This document shows, one piece after another, positions 24,720-31,726 of a stretch of DNA of 58,157 nucleotides (position 1 is the stretch's first letter; the number at the start of each line of letters is the position of its first letter). The stretch comes from Bacillota bacterium (GTDB lineage Bacteria; Bacillota; Sulfobacillia; RBS10-35; Bu92). The notes under the pieces are model-generated. The model searched no databases. It worked only from the letters and a program-made list of their open reading frames with translations, and was not told the DNA's origin. The stretch is from NCBI GenBank assembly GCA_014896375.1, contig JADBKN010000022.1:1-58157 (forward strand), in the 5' to 3' direction. The position numbers and the translations under genes are program-made.

Positions 24720-25250
24720 ATGGGGGAGAGGAGTTATAAGTCGATACGACCAATCGCCGTTGTAACTATAACCCTCTCCCTCATTATAAACGTTTACTTG
24801 TGGTATTCTCTCCATATGCTCTCTGCCCAGCTCACGGACATCGCCGAAGGTTATGCCAAACTCGTATCCGGAGACATGGTCGGTCTAAATCAACTTCTTG
24901 ATTCCGCACAGAAGTCGAATTGGTCCGATAGTAGCCAGTTGTGGTCGATCTCTTCGGTCATCCACGATGCCGAGATACGTGCGCAGTTTGTGGCGATTCT
25001 GGGCCCATTTGTGTCGCAGGATGCGCGAGAAGAGATTCAGGGGTCCCGTCTTGACGAGTTGTGGCCAGACTTGCGAAGAGCCGCAGCCGATTTCAGTAAG
25101 GCAGCCGCCGACCAAGCCAGAGGCTTGACTGTGAACACACGTAGTCTCCAAGACTTCAACGTCAAGGTGCGACGCGCACGATTTCCCTCTCAGAGCGCCT
25201 TCTCGTGGCACGAATGGCGCACAGCCATCGACCGCTACTTTGGAAAATGA
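24720..25250 (+). CDS. Unrecognised membrane-anchored protein
   Basis: A 176-residue protein with one N-terminal transmembrane segment (about residues 11-32, 'IAVVTITLSLIINVYLWYSL') and an outward or soluble helical part rich in charged residues and Ala. The ATG at 24720 has AGAAGGGG seven bases upstream. Codon use and GC content are clearly lower than in the core genes, which suggests acquisition. Its stop overlaps the start of a second reading frame (ATGA at 25247-25250), so it was probably the first gene of a small operon whose second gene has been cut by an IS. Function unknown. Confidence 0.7.
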   Translation: MGERSYKSIRPIAVVTITLSLIINVYLWYSLHMLSAQLTDIAEGYAKLVSGDMVGLNQLLDSAQKSNWSDSSQLWSISSVIHDAEIRAQFVAILGPFVSQDAREEIQGSRLDELWPDLRRAAADFSKAAADQARGLTVNTRSLQDFNVKVRRARFPSQSAFSWHEWRTAIDRYFGK

Positions 25251-25486
25251 AGACGGTGCCACCCAGCCTTGTAGCCCAAGAACTCCGCCAGCTTGAAGGT
25301 CAGCGGACCTGTGTGATCATTCCATCAAGCCCTCCCGCGGGTTATGCCGCACATGTGCTTCGCCTGCGCCGTGCCTTCTTGGCACGCCACAGTTACCGAA
25401 GCACAGCCTCCCAATCCAAAGCAGCCTCCAACCACTCCTCGAGCTGCCTCTGCTTCTGTTCGACGAGCGCTGGCTTGGTCGCCTGA
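25247..25486 (+). pseudogene. Translationally coupled gene truncated by the IS110 remnant
   Basis: Starts with an ATG that overlaps the preceding stop (ATGA). About the first 45 codons ('MKTVPPSLVAQELRQL' and on) read as plausible protein; from about 25390 the frame continues antisense through the IS110 remnant and loses meaning. This arrangement suggests that an insertion removed the 3' part of a real gene. The product is not recognisable. Confidence 0.5.
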
Positions 25487-25932
25487 TACACTTTCCCCGT
25501 CAGGAGCATCCGCCACGCCACGACCAGCAGCTTGCGCGCCAGGGCTACGACGGCCTTGTGCCGCCCGATCTGGCGTTGCTTACGCCGGTAGCAGAGACCG
25601 AGCGGGCCGAGGTCGTGCCGCGCAACGCTGTGGGCCGCTTCAACTACGGCCGTCCGGAGCAGCCTACACCCATTGCGGCTGATCCGGCCATGACGCTCCC
25701 GTTCGCCGGACTGGTGCACCGAGGCATCCAAACCCGCGTATCGCGTCACCTGCTTGGCGGTCCGGAACCGCGCAGGGTCGCCGATGTAGGCCCAAAGCGT
25801 CGCCGCCGTGACGATGCCCACGCCGGTGATCGACAGAAGCAGCCGGACGCCTGGCTCATCCCGTACGTGCCGGGCCAACTCGGCCTCGCCGCCCGATTCC
25901 CCCAGTGGCGACATAATGCAGCGGCCCCACAT
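25393..25932 (-). mobile_element. IS110/IS1111-family transposase remnant (C-terminal part)
   Basis: About 180 codons matching the C-terminal transposase domain of the IS110 family: 'LLLSITGVGIVTAATLWAYIG', 'YAGLDASVHQSG' and 'SRNGCRLLRTAVVEAAH' are typical. The N-terminal DEDD RuvC-like half is missing, so the element cannot move on its own. It has cut the plus-strand gene on its left; on its right it abuts the end of the beta-propeller gene. No terminal repeats are expected in this family and none were seen. Confidence 0.88.
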
Positions 25933-25952
25933 CCGCCACGGGCGCCGACCAG

Positions 25953-27264
25953 CTATAGTTCCCGTCGCCCCGCGACGCTTCCACCGGCAGGAACTCCTAT
26001 GTCCGGGCCGCGCGCGTCTTCGATGATCGTCGGCGGCCGCAGCCCCATGGCCAGGCCGTCGTAGCAGTCGTGGCCGGGGTCCGCAGCCTCAAGGTTGTAC
26101 TCGGACAGGATGCAGATCGTGTTCCAACCGTGACCCACTGCGACGATGATGCCCTCATAGACGGCTGGCGCCGCGATCGTCAGGTCGCCGGGCGTCGCGA
26201 GCGCATCGGTCCTGGCCAGCAGGTTCCCCGTCTGCGGATCGAACCGGTAGAGCCCGCCCCGCAGGTCCTGCACGATCAGGTTCGGGTGCGACCGGTACGC
26301 CCCTGCCCCCGGCCGCCCGGCGTCCAGGATGGCGGCCGTGGCCACGCCGCTGGACCAGCCCCTGTACTTGTAAAACTGCCCGTTGCCGATGATGCGGTAC
26401 GGCTTGCCCCCGGCGTACGGGCTGCCATCGGGATGGACGCACGCGATTCGCGGGTGGTTCGTGCCGCTCACGCCGGCGCAGACTTCTGTCCCGCCGACCC
26501 CAACACCCTCCGGCAACACCGTCGGCACGGCCGTAATAACGGCGTAGGTGTCGTCGCGGTTGGTCCGATGTCACGTAGTACGGAGCTAGGGGCAACGGGT
26601 GCTGGTCGGCTACCCCATAACACCACAAACTCCCGTTCCAATCCGCCCCGCACACGGCGTAGCCCGACGGATCCACGGATGACGGGACAGGAACGAACAC
26701 CGGGTCGGACGAGCTCCGATCTCTCGTTCGCGCCGTGTTCGGACCGAACATGTACTTGGACTTCCACGCCCCCCGGTCCCCGGCTTGCGCCCTGGGTGCC
26801 CAAAACAGCCGCCGGCCCGCGGCGAGCGCGATGTACTGGCCGTCGGGGCTGACGCCCAGGCCCATCGTCGAATGCACGCCGAAATCCTCGCCTTTGAGCG
26901 CCGTCACCGTGAATACGGCTTTTGCGGGACCCGGCGGATCGGTCGAAATGTCGATCGCCCATAGCGTCGCGCGAGTGGCGTCAGCGTTGTGCGTCACCAT
27001 GTACATGGTGCCGCCCCAGGTGACGGGCGTCTCAAGGGATTCCCCCGGCACCGGCACGACCCACGGCCGGTCCGACAGCACCACGCTGGCCGGCAGGTTC
27101 GGATCAACGACCGCGCCGCTGCGCGAGTAGTCGTGCGGTACGTGGGCGATCCGCCGGACGACGCCGCCCATGCCGGCGGCGGCAAGAAGAAGCCCGGCCA
27201 CGACCGCCGCCAGGGTTGCGATGGACGAGAGCGCGCGACGGGTTCGACGATGCTTCGCTCGCAT
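25953..27264 (-). pseudogene. Secreted beta-propeller (PQQ/YncE-like) protein with a frameshift
   Basis: The N-terminal frame starts at the ATG at 27264 (GGGAG ten bases upstream) with an Arg-rich n-region and a hydrophobic signal segment, 'SSIATLAAVVAGLLLAAAG', then blade-like repeats: 'TMYMVTHNADATRATLWAID', 'GLGVSPDGQYIALAAGRRLF', 'VCGADWNGSLWCYG'. The frame is lost near 26551-26562; one base shift restores 'DTYAVITAVPTVLPEGV' and continues to a stop at 25953, including 'GGLYRFDPQTGNLLARTD', a classic PQQ-repeat. Joined, this is about 430 residues. Either a real mutation or a sequencing error is possible. Function unknown; propellers of this kind are often surface or sensor proteins. Confidence 0.7.
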
Positions 27265-27292
27265 GCTTGCATCACTCCCGTAGAAAGGGGAA

Positions 27293-27315
27293 AGGGCGGC
27301 CACAAGGGCCGCCCT
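27293..27315. other. Hairpin between the propeller gene and the DUF433 gene
   Basis: AGGGCGGCC-ACAAG-GGCCGCCCT, a perfect 9-base stem. On the minus strand it is followed by TTCCCCTTTC and sits in the leader of the propeller gene; on the plus strand it precedes the DUF433 gene by about 90 bases. It may be an attenuator or terminator; the T-rich tail is weak in both directions. Confidence 0.4.
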
Positions 27316-27402
27316 ATCTTTCGAAACCACTCGCACCGTCTTGGCCAACTCCCAGCAGTCTCCCAATCGTGGCGTATAATCCTTGGCAGGGGGTGCATAC
27401 GT

Positions 27403-27639
27403 ATGGCCATGGTCCAGAACGAGATCACCGACGGCCGGATTGTCACAGACCCCCGGATCCTCAACGGAAAGCCGGTCATCCGCGGCACTCGCATTTCGGT
27501 GGCGTTCATTCTGGAGTGTCTTGCCGGCATGTCCAAGAACGAAATCCTTGAGTCATATCCCGCGCTAAGCGAGGAAGACATCGAGGCAGCCTTGCATCAC
27601 GCGGCCAAGATTCTCCATGAAACACGGGATGTGCGTTGA
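27403..27639 (+). CDS. DUF433 protein, antitoxin type
   Basis: A 78-residue protein of the DUF433 family (VapB45-like), which folds as a small helix-turn-helix domain and usually is the antitoxin of a DUF5615 toxin. It reads 'PRILNGKPVIRGTRISVAFI', the family hallmark, followed by 'LSEEDIEAALHHAAK'. The ATG at 27403 has GGGGG eight bases upstream and a TATAAT at 27375-27380. The stop overlaps the toxin start (TTGA), so the pair is translationally coupled. Confidence 0.9.
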   Translation: MAMVQNEITDGRIVTDPRILNGKPVIRGTRISVAFILECLAGMSKNEILESYPALSEEDIEAALHHAAKILHETRDVR

Positions 27640-27962
27640 GGTTCATACTTAATCAAAACGTGAGCCCCAACGTGGCAAGAACTCTTCGCCAACTAGGTCA
27701 TGAAGTCGATCTGGCTGCGCCCGGTGTGCCCGATGAAGCTATTTTGAAGGAGGCTGCACGCACCGGTGCGGTTGTCGTGACCTGCGATAAGGACTTTGGC
27801 AAGCTCGTTTTTGACACCGAAGCCGAGCACACGGGAGTCGTGTGACTCGAATTGTACCGCAACACGGCCGCCCATCAGTCTGCGGTATTAGCCCGTGCGC
27901 TTGAGGCTGGGCGGATACGCCCAGGCATGTTCACCAAATGGACAGACGTGGATCTCCGTTGA
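27636..27962 (+). pseudogene. DUF5615 PIN-like toxin, inactivated
   Basis: A TTG start at 27636 overlaps the antitoxin stop. The frame reads 'RFILNQNVSPNVARTLRQLG', 'PDEAILKEAARTGAVVVTCD' and then meets TGA at 27843-27845, after 69 residues. Beyond it the same frame goes on with 'LELYRNTAAHQSAVLARALE' and family-like 'GMFTKWTDVDLR' to a stop at 27960, so the original protein had about 108 residues. Family members normally have L-D-E-N where this has L-N-Q-N (residues 5-8), so two acidic residues of the PIN-like site have become amides. The product is probably non-toxic. Confidence 0.8.
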
Positions 27963-28357
27963 CCCCCGTTCCGCGGTTGAGCACGAAAGGAATAAACCCA
28001 AGTGCAGCCTCCACAGCGGCCAAGACGGCCAGCGCGCGGCGCGTTCGACGATGCGTCGCGTGCATGCTTCCGCCCCGGGCGATACTGGCGCGGCCATGGG
28101 CGATCTTTGCGGTTGCAGTCTTCTTTTTCGCCAAACGCTCGACGACCCGCCCGCCGCACAGGCTGGAATCCGCGCCGTTGCGAGCGCACAGGCCATTTCC
28201 GCCTATTAGAAAGCGAATACCGGCCAGGATGGCCGGCCGGAGCCTCCTTCTGCGCTGCCTTCTGCCGTTGCCGCTCCTCCATGTAACGTTGCAGCTGCTT
28301 CTGCTCGTGCTCTCTGACCTGCTCCCGCCGCCGGCGTTCGCTCGCCCGCCACAGCAC
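27875..28357 (-). CDS. Unrecognised charged protein, only the first third convincing
   Basis: Behind the GNAT gene a frame opens with 'LWRASERRRREQVREHEQKQ' and 'RYMEERQRQKAAQKEA', a strongly helical Arg/Glu/Gln-rich run that looks like real protein; a GGAGGGGAG in the end of the GNAT gene could serve a CTG or GTG start. After about 60 residues the frame becomes basic and irregular and overlaps another small reading frame, so the true end is uncertain. Possibly the start of a decayed gene. Confidence 0.3.
   Translation of the reverse strand: MLWRASERRRREQVREHEQKQLQRYMEERQRQKAAQKEAPAGHPGRYSLSNRRKWPVRSQRRGFQPVRRAGRRAFGEKEDCNRKDRPWPRQYRPGRKHARDASSNAPRAGRLGRCGGCTWVYSFRAQPRNGGQRRSTSVHLVNMPGRIRPASSARANTAD
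27931..28065 (-). CDS. Short protein with the same leader as the beta-propeller protein
   Basis: A 44-residue frame starting at ATG 28065: 'MHATHRRTRRALAVLAAVEA' then a hydrophobic 'ALGFIPFVLNRG'. The start is nearly the same as that of the propeller protein at 27264 ('MRAKHRRTRRALSSIATLAA'), and the DNA is also similar around the start. It is likely the leader of a second copy whose mature part has been lost, or a short membrane peptide. Its ribosome binding site is weak. Confidence 0.4.
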   Translation of the reverse strand: MHATHRRTRRALAVLAAVEAALGFIPFVLNRGTGVNGDPRLSIW

Positions 28358-28371
28358 GGCGGAGACCAGCT

Positions 28372-28896
28372 TCAGTCACTCCCCTCCGCCTGCGCAGCCG
28401 CTTCGCTCCCGGGCCGCAGTCGCCCCATGATCAGGGTGTCGGTGAAGGCGCCGCCCCGCCATGCCGCCGCGCGTCGCCGCCCTTCCTCCACGAAGCCGAA
28501 GCGACGGTATAGGCGCACGGCAGGTTCGTTGTCCGGGTACACCTCAAGCTCGAGCCGCTGAAGCCCTAGCCACCGGTCGGCCAGGTCGACGATCGCCTCC
28601 ATCAGGCGCGTGCCGATGCCGCGTCCCTGGTAGTCGTCGTGAACCATCATGCCGATCTCCGCGCAATGAGCGCTGCGGCCGCGTCTGGTGTGGAGGCTAA
28701 TCTGCCCCACCACGCGCCCGTCAACCTCGGCGACAAACGAGTGCATCGTGTCCGGCATCTCCGCGATCTGCTTGCGCACCTGTTCGACGGTGAGCGACGG
28801 GATCTGCAGGGTCCCCCACATGCAGCGCGGGCGCGTGCGCATTTCATGAATCGCTTCGGCATCCTCGACGCGAACCGGGCGAATGATCACGTCCAT
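28372..28896 (-). CDS. GNAT-family N-acetyltransferase (YhhY-like)
   Basis: A 174-residue acetyl-CoA-dependent acetyltransferase. The acetyl-CoA loop is 'DDYQGRGIGTRLM' near 92-104, with 'LELEVYPDNEPAVRLYRRFG' typical of RimI/YhhY-type enzymes; an early 'WGTLQIPSLTVEQ' resembles 'TLQVP' of E. coli YhhY, which acetylates certain amino acids. The substrate here is not known. The ATG at 28896 is the start; the gene is on its own on the minus strand and appears intact. Confidence 0.88.
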   Translation of the reverse strand: MDVIIRPVRVEDAEAIHEMRTRPRCMWGTLQIPSLTVEQVRKQIAEMPDTMHSFVAEVDGRVVGQISLHTRRGRSAHCAEIGMMVHDDYQGRGIGTRLMEAIVDLADRWLGLQRLELEVYPDNEPAVRLYRRFGFVEEGRRRAAAWRGGAFTDTLIMGRLRPGSEAAAQAEGSD

Positions 28897-29174
28897 GGCT
28901 GATCTTCCTCCTCCTGCTCCCGACCCGCCACCGCATGCGCGCGCCGGTCCTCAGGAAACTAGCGCAGAAGGCATCGCGCTATGCTCGTACTGCCCTGGGC
29001 TCTCAATTGTGTCTAGCACACGAGGGCGATTGGAGCAATAATCCATCATTTCGCCCTTCCCGACAAGGGTGGAGGGCAGAGGCCGCCAAGGGTTGCGTCC
29101 GGTCCCCGTACAACTGCGACCCCATCTGACTCGGATGCCGGCAAGCCCGTCTTGCGTGGCCGGCGCAACACGCA
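28897..29174. other. About 280 bases without a confident gene
   Basis: Moderate GC, no frame of protein-like quality on either strand beyond short shadows. It separates the GNAT gene from the small coupled peptide gene at 29175 and may hold the GNAT promoter; no clear -35/-10 pair was found. Confidence 0.3.
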
Positions 29175-29273
29175 TCACCGCCGCCGGTCCCGCAACTTGA
29201 GCAGCACCACGGCCACGATCATCACGCTGAACGACACCAGCCTCACCAGAACGTTCGTCCAGCCGTCCTGCAT
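29175..29273 (-). CDS. 32-residue single-pass membrane peptide
   Basis: Begins at an ATG that overlaps the stop of the upstream decayed gene (TGATG) and reads 'MQDGWTNVLVRLVSFSVMIV' with a hydrophobic core and an Arg-rich end ('KLRDRRR'). The coupling and clear one-helix topology argue that it is real. It may have worked with the protein of the upstream gene; no family is recognised. Confidence 0.5.
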   Translation of the reverse strand: MQDGWTNVLVRLVSFSVMIVAVVLLKLRDRRR

Positions 29274-29769
29274 CAGCGCACCACCTCACCGGGCTCGAAC
29301 GGCCCGCCCTGGGATCCCATCCGCCGCGCCATGAACCGCGGCCCGTGTCCTGCGATTCCCAACCAAGCCCGCCGCCGGACCCCACAAAGGCCGAGCGGCA
29401 CGCCTGAAAGCGCTGCCACGCTTGGCCCGCGTCCTTGACACCCGTCGTCAACCTGACGACGACGCGCGTTTCGTAACCCGCCATCGCAGCGTCGCGGATC
29501 CAATAGTTCAGCCGCGCAACCGCGATGTCCCGCAGGGCGGGTGGGATGTCCTCAAAAGTCGCATTCGCCTCGGGAGGCGCCCGGATGTCGCCAATCGGGC
29601 CGTGGGCCGTGAACACGTCGATCTGGACGCCCTAGGCGGCGGCGGCGTTGAAAAGCGCGATCCACGCCACCGTCCGCCGTTCCCGTTCCCTGGCGTCGGC
29701 CAACCGGTAAGGCGGGGCGTGGATTTCCGCCGCGGCAGAAAAGCCCACGCCAAGGTCACAGAACGGCAT
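29273..29769 (-). pseudogene. Unrecognised gene broken by a stop and a frameshift
   Basis: From the ATG at 29769 the frame reads 'PFCDLGVGFSAAAEIHAPPY' and on to an in-frame TAG near 29634, then continues as 'GVQIDVFTAHGPIGDIRAPP' and 'ARLNYWIRDAAMAGYETRVV'. Near 29405 the sense moves to another frame that ends 'MARRMGSQGGPFEPGEVVR' at 29273, coupled to the 32-residue peptide. At least two inactivating changes are needed to explain this. No known family could be named. Confidence 0.55.
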
Positions 29770-29860
29770 CGCCGCCTGGCTGAACGAGGCCCCGCGCCTC
29801 GTAGAACCTCAGCGCCGAGGCGGTCACCCCCGTGCGCTTTGCCAGCTCCCCGATCGTCAG
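29756..29860 (-). pseudogene. MerR-family regulator, DNA-binding stub only
   Basis: About 34 codons read 'LTIGELAKRTGVTASALRFY' and 'EARGLVQPGG', which is the N-terminal winged helix of a MerR-type regulator, before a TGA at 29756. The rest of the domain and the effector part are missing, replaced by the unrelated decayed gene. No proper start codon lies in frame: a TGA is a few codons upstream. It is divergent to a promoter with a MerR-type operator, so this was probably its regulator. Confidence 0.75.
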
Positions 29861-29912
29861 AAGAGCGTGAGTGTCAACTGCATGTGGGTCTCATGGTACC
29901 CGTTAGGGGCCC

Positions 29913-29943
29913 TTGCCTTCAAGTGCACTTTAAGTTCTATCAT
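29913..29943 (+). promoter_or_regulatory. MerR-type promoter and operator before the MFS gene
   Basis: TTGCCT at 29913-29918 and TATCAT at 29938-29943 are separated by 19 bases, the stretched spacing typical of MerR-family-controlled promoters (17 is normal). The spacer holds a dyad CTTCAAGTG/CACTTTAAG at 29917-29934, matching at 8 of 9 positions. It lies about 95 bases upstream of the MFS start and just upstream of the divergent MerR stub. Confidence 0.8.
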
Positions 29944-30036
29944 GGCCGTCGCGACCGGTTTGAAAGGCGTCCGCCCCCGGTTGAGCGGTGTCACGAGCCG
30001 TGGACCCAGGTGAACGGAGTGGGAGGTGTCCGCTCG

Positions 30037-31272
30037 ATGAGCGCCGTGGGAATGCAGGAAGCGCCGACTTGGCTCGGCGTGACATGGCAGAGGCGGCTGT
30101 TGGTCGCAGCCATGCTCGTGGACACCGTCGGCGGAGGCCTTTTCGCGCCGTTCGAGCTGGTGTACGCGATGCGGATCTCTCACCTCTCGCTTGCAACCGC
30201 GGGACTCATCCTCTCGATCGCCGCCGCGTGCGGCGTCGCCATCGGGCCCCTGGCAGGAGCGGCGGCGGACCGCACAAGCCCTGCGCGGGTTGTTGCCGCG
30301 GCGGATCTCCTCGGCGCCGCCGGATGCGCGTCGCTCCTGCTCTGGCCCAGTGCCTGGGGATACGCTCTGGGCGCGTTCCTTCTCGGTGCCGGCATGCGCG
30401 TCTTCTGGGGGGCGTTCACGCCGCTCGTGGCGAGCATCGCGGCTCCCCATGAGCTTGAGTCGTGGTTCGGGAGGATCCGCGGTGCCCGGCTCGCCGGGAT
30501 CTCGGCGGGACAAAGCCTCTCCGGTGTCGCATTCCTCGCCGGACAGGAGGCCGGTCTACGCCTGATCGTCGCCGCCAACGCGGTGAGTTTCGTGGCCTCG
30601 CTCATCCTCGTGCTGCTCGCTTCTCGCGGGGCGCGAGGCCCGAAGGACCGGGAGCACGGGGAGACGGCTTCCGGGTACGGCGTCGTGCTCGCCGATCGGG
30701 TCAACCTGGCGCTCGCGGGGCTGAACGTCATCCCGACGCTGCTGCTCACCGCGCCGGTCATGGCGATACCCGTCTTCGCGCTTGACCACCTGCACCTTCC
30801 CGCTTGGCTGCCCGGCATCGTGACCGGACTCATCACCGCGACGACCGCGATCGGACTGGTCTGGAGTCAACGCCTTGTGCGGGGACGCCGGCGATTGCGC
30901 AATCTCCAGCTCGCCGCCTCGCTGTGGGCGATCGCCTGCGCATCGCTGCTGCTGGCACCGCTTGCACCCGCCGTCGCGTTCGCGACGCTGCTCTTTGCGG
31001 CAATTCTCTTCGGGATCGGGGAGGCGGTCTACGCCCCGACGGCCGATGCGCTCGCTGCAGCCCTCGCGCCACCCAACCTTCAGGGCCGGTACGCCGCGAT
31101 CCACCAGCTCGCCTGGCCCGTCTCGGAGACGGTCGCGCCGACTCTCGTCGCCCTGACGCTCGGGGCCCACGGGACGCTGTGGGAGGTGCTTGCAGCGATC
31201 GCCCTTGCGGGTGTCATCGCCTGGCGCTCTCTGGAGACGACGGTTGGTGGTCGCGACGGGATCGCCGGCTAG
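30037..31272 (+). CDS. MFS transporter
   Basis: A 411-residue polytopic membrane protein with about twelve hydrophobic segments. An MFS-type loop is seen after the second segment ('GPLAGAAADRTSPARVVAAA'). The ATG at 30037 has GGAGGTG eight bases upstream. Control by a MerR-type promoter hints at an efflux pump induced by its substrate, as with drug exporters, but no substrate can be given. The gene looks intact although its regulator is broken. Confidence 0.88.
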   Translation: MSAVGMQEAPTWLGVTWQRRLLVAAMLVDTVGGGLFAPFELVYAMRISHLSLATAGLILSIAAACGVAIGPLAGAAADRTSPARVVAAADLLGAAGCASLLLWPSAWGYALGAFLLGAGMRVFWGAFTPLVASIAAPHELESWFGRIRGARLAGISAGQSLSGVAFLAGQEAGLRLIVAANAVSFVASLILVLLASRGARGPKDREHGETASGYGVVLADRVNLALAGLNVIPTLLLTAPVMAIPVFALDHLHLPAWLPGIVTGLITATTAIGLVWSQRLVRGRRRLRNLQLAASLWAIACASLLLAPLAPAVAFATLLFAAILFGIGEAVYAPTADALAAALAPPNLQGRYAAIHQLAWPVSETVAPTLVALTLGAHGTLWEVLAAIALAGVIAWRSLETTVGGRDGIAG

Positions 31273-31396
31273 GCGCATCTGCGGGTCCCGTTGTGGAAGG
31301 CACGGTCGGGGCGAACCCGAGTGGCCGGCCTCGCCGCTCATGATGCGGAACCCGCCTCCCCCATGCGCGCGTCGAATGCCGCGGAGGCGAAACCCA

Positions 31397-31726
31397 ATGC
31401 TCCGTGTACGGCGAGGAATCCAGTCTCTCGCCCTGCTTTGCGTCGTCGTCGTCGCTCTGTCCGCATGCGGCAGCCGGATCGGCGTTCCCGTCTCATCAGA
31501 AGCACGCGCGTCTGAGCCGCCGCCTGGCGGCGTCACGAGTTCGGAAGCGCCGGCCGACTTTACCGTCGTCGACGGCGGCCCGCTCCCGGAGGGGTTCGAA
31601 CCGGAAGCCGAGCCCGCCACGGCCCCGAACCGTGGCGGGCTCACGTTGAGTGCGGCCCCAGACCGGGTGTCGAATGAAGTTCAGCGGCAGGGCGCTACGC
31701 CCTGCCGCTCTTCACGATCTCCTTGA
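31397..31726 (+). CDS. Small putative lipoprotein
   Basis: Starts at ATG 31397 with GGAGG nine bases upstream. The N-terminus has basic residues, a hydrophobic core and a lipobox, 'LLCVVVVALSACGS', with the cysteine near residue 23, followed by a Ser/Pro/Glu-rich, probably unfolded part. The last 10 codons overlap the convergent acs gene, and a 13-base perfect hairpin sits inside the coding part at 31610-31642, so the natural end may have been earlier. Length 109 residues. Function unknown. Confidence 0.6.
   Translation: MLRVRRGIQSLALLCVVVVALSACGSRIGVPVSSEARASEPPPGGVTSSEAPADFTVVDGGPLPEGFEPEAEPATAPNRGGLTLSAAPDRVSNEVQRQGATPCRSSRSP
31610..31642. other. Perfect 13-base hairpin in the lipoprotein gene
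   Basis: GAGCCCGCCACGG and CCGTGGCGGGCTC with a 7-base loop. It looks like a terminator stem but lacks a T-run. It may stop plus-strand transcription before acs if the annotated gene end is wrong. Confidence 0.5.
31683..31709. other. 12-base hairpin with the acs stop codon as loop
   Basis: AGCGGCAGGGCG and its exact complement flank CTA, the acs stop codon on the minus strand. A hairpin in this place could end or protect the acs transcript, or separate it from the convergent lipoprotein gene. No T-run. Confidence 0.55.

Noticed and set aside
27843-27845. Selenocysteine or programmed readthrough at the TGA of the DUF5615 gene
   Set aside because: The family does not use selenocysteine, no suitable hairpin follows, and the acidic residues are already lost, so decay is the simpler explanation.
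31590-31605. GGGGTTCGA near the right end of the island, resembling the T-loop part of the tRNA-Ala 3' end as a possible attR site
   Set aside because: Only 9 bases match and they are coding in the lipoprotein gene; the acceptor end with CCA is not repeated.
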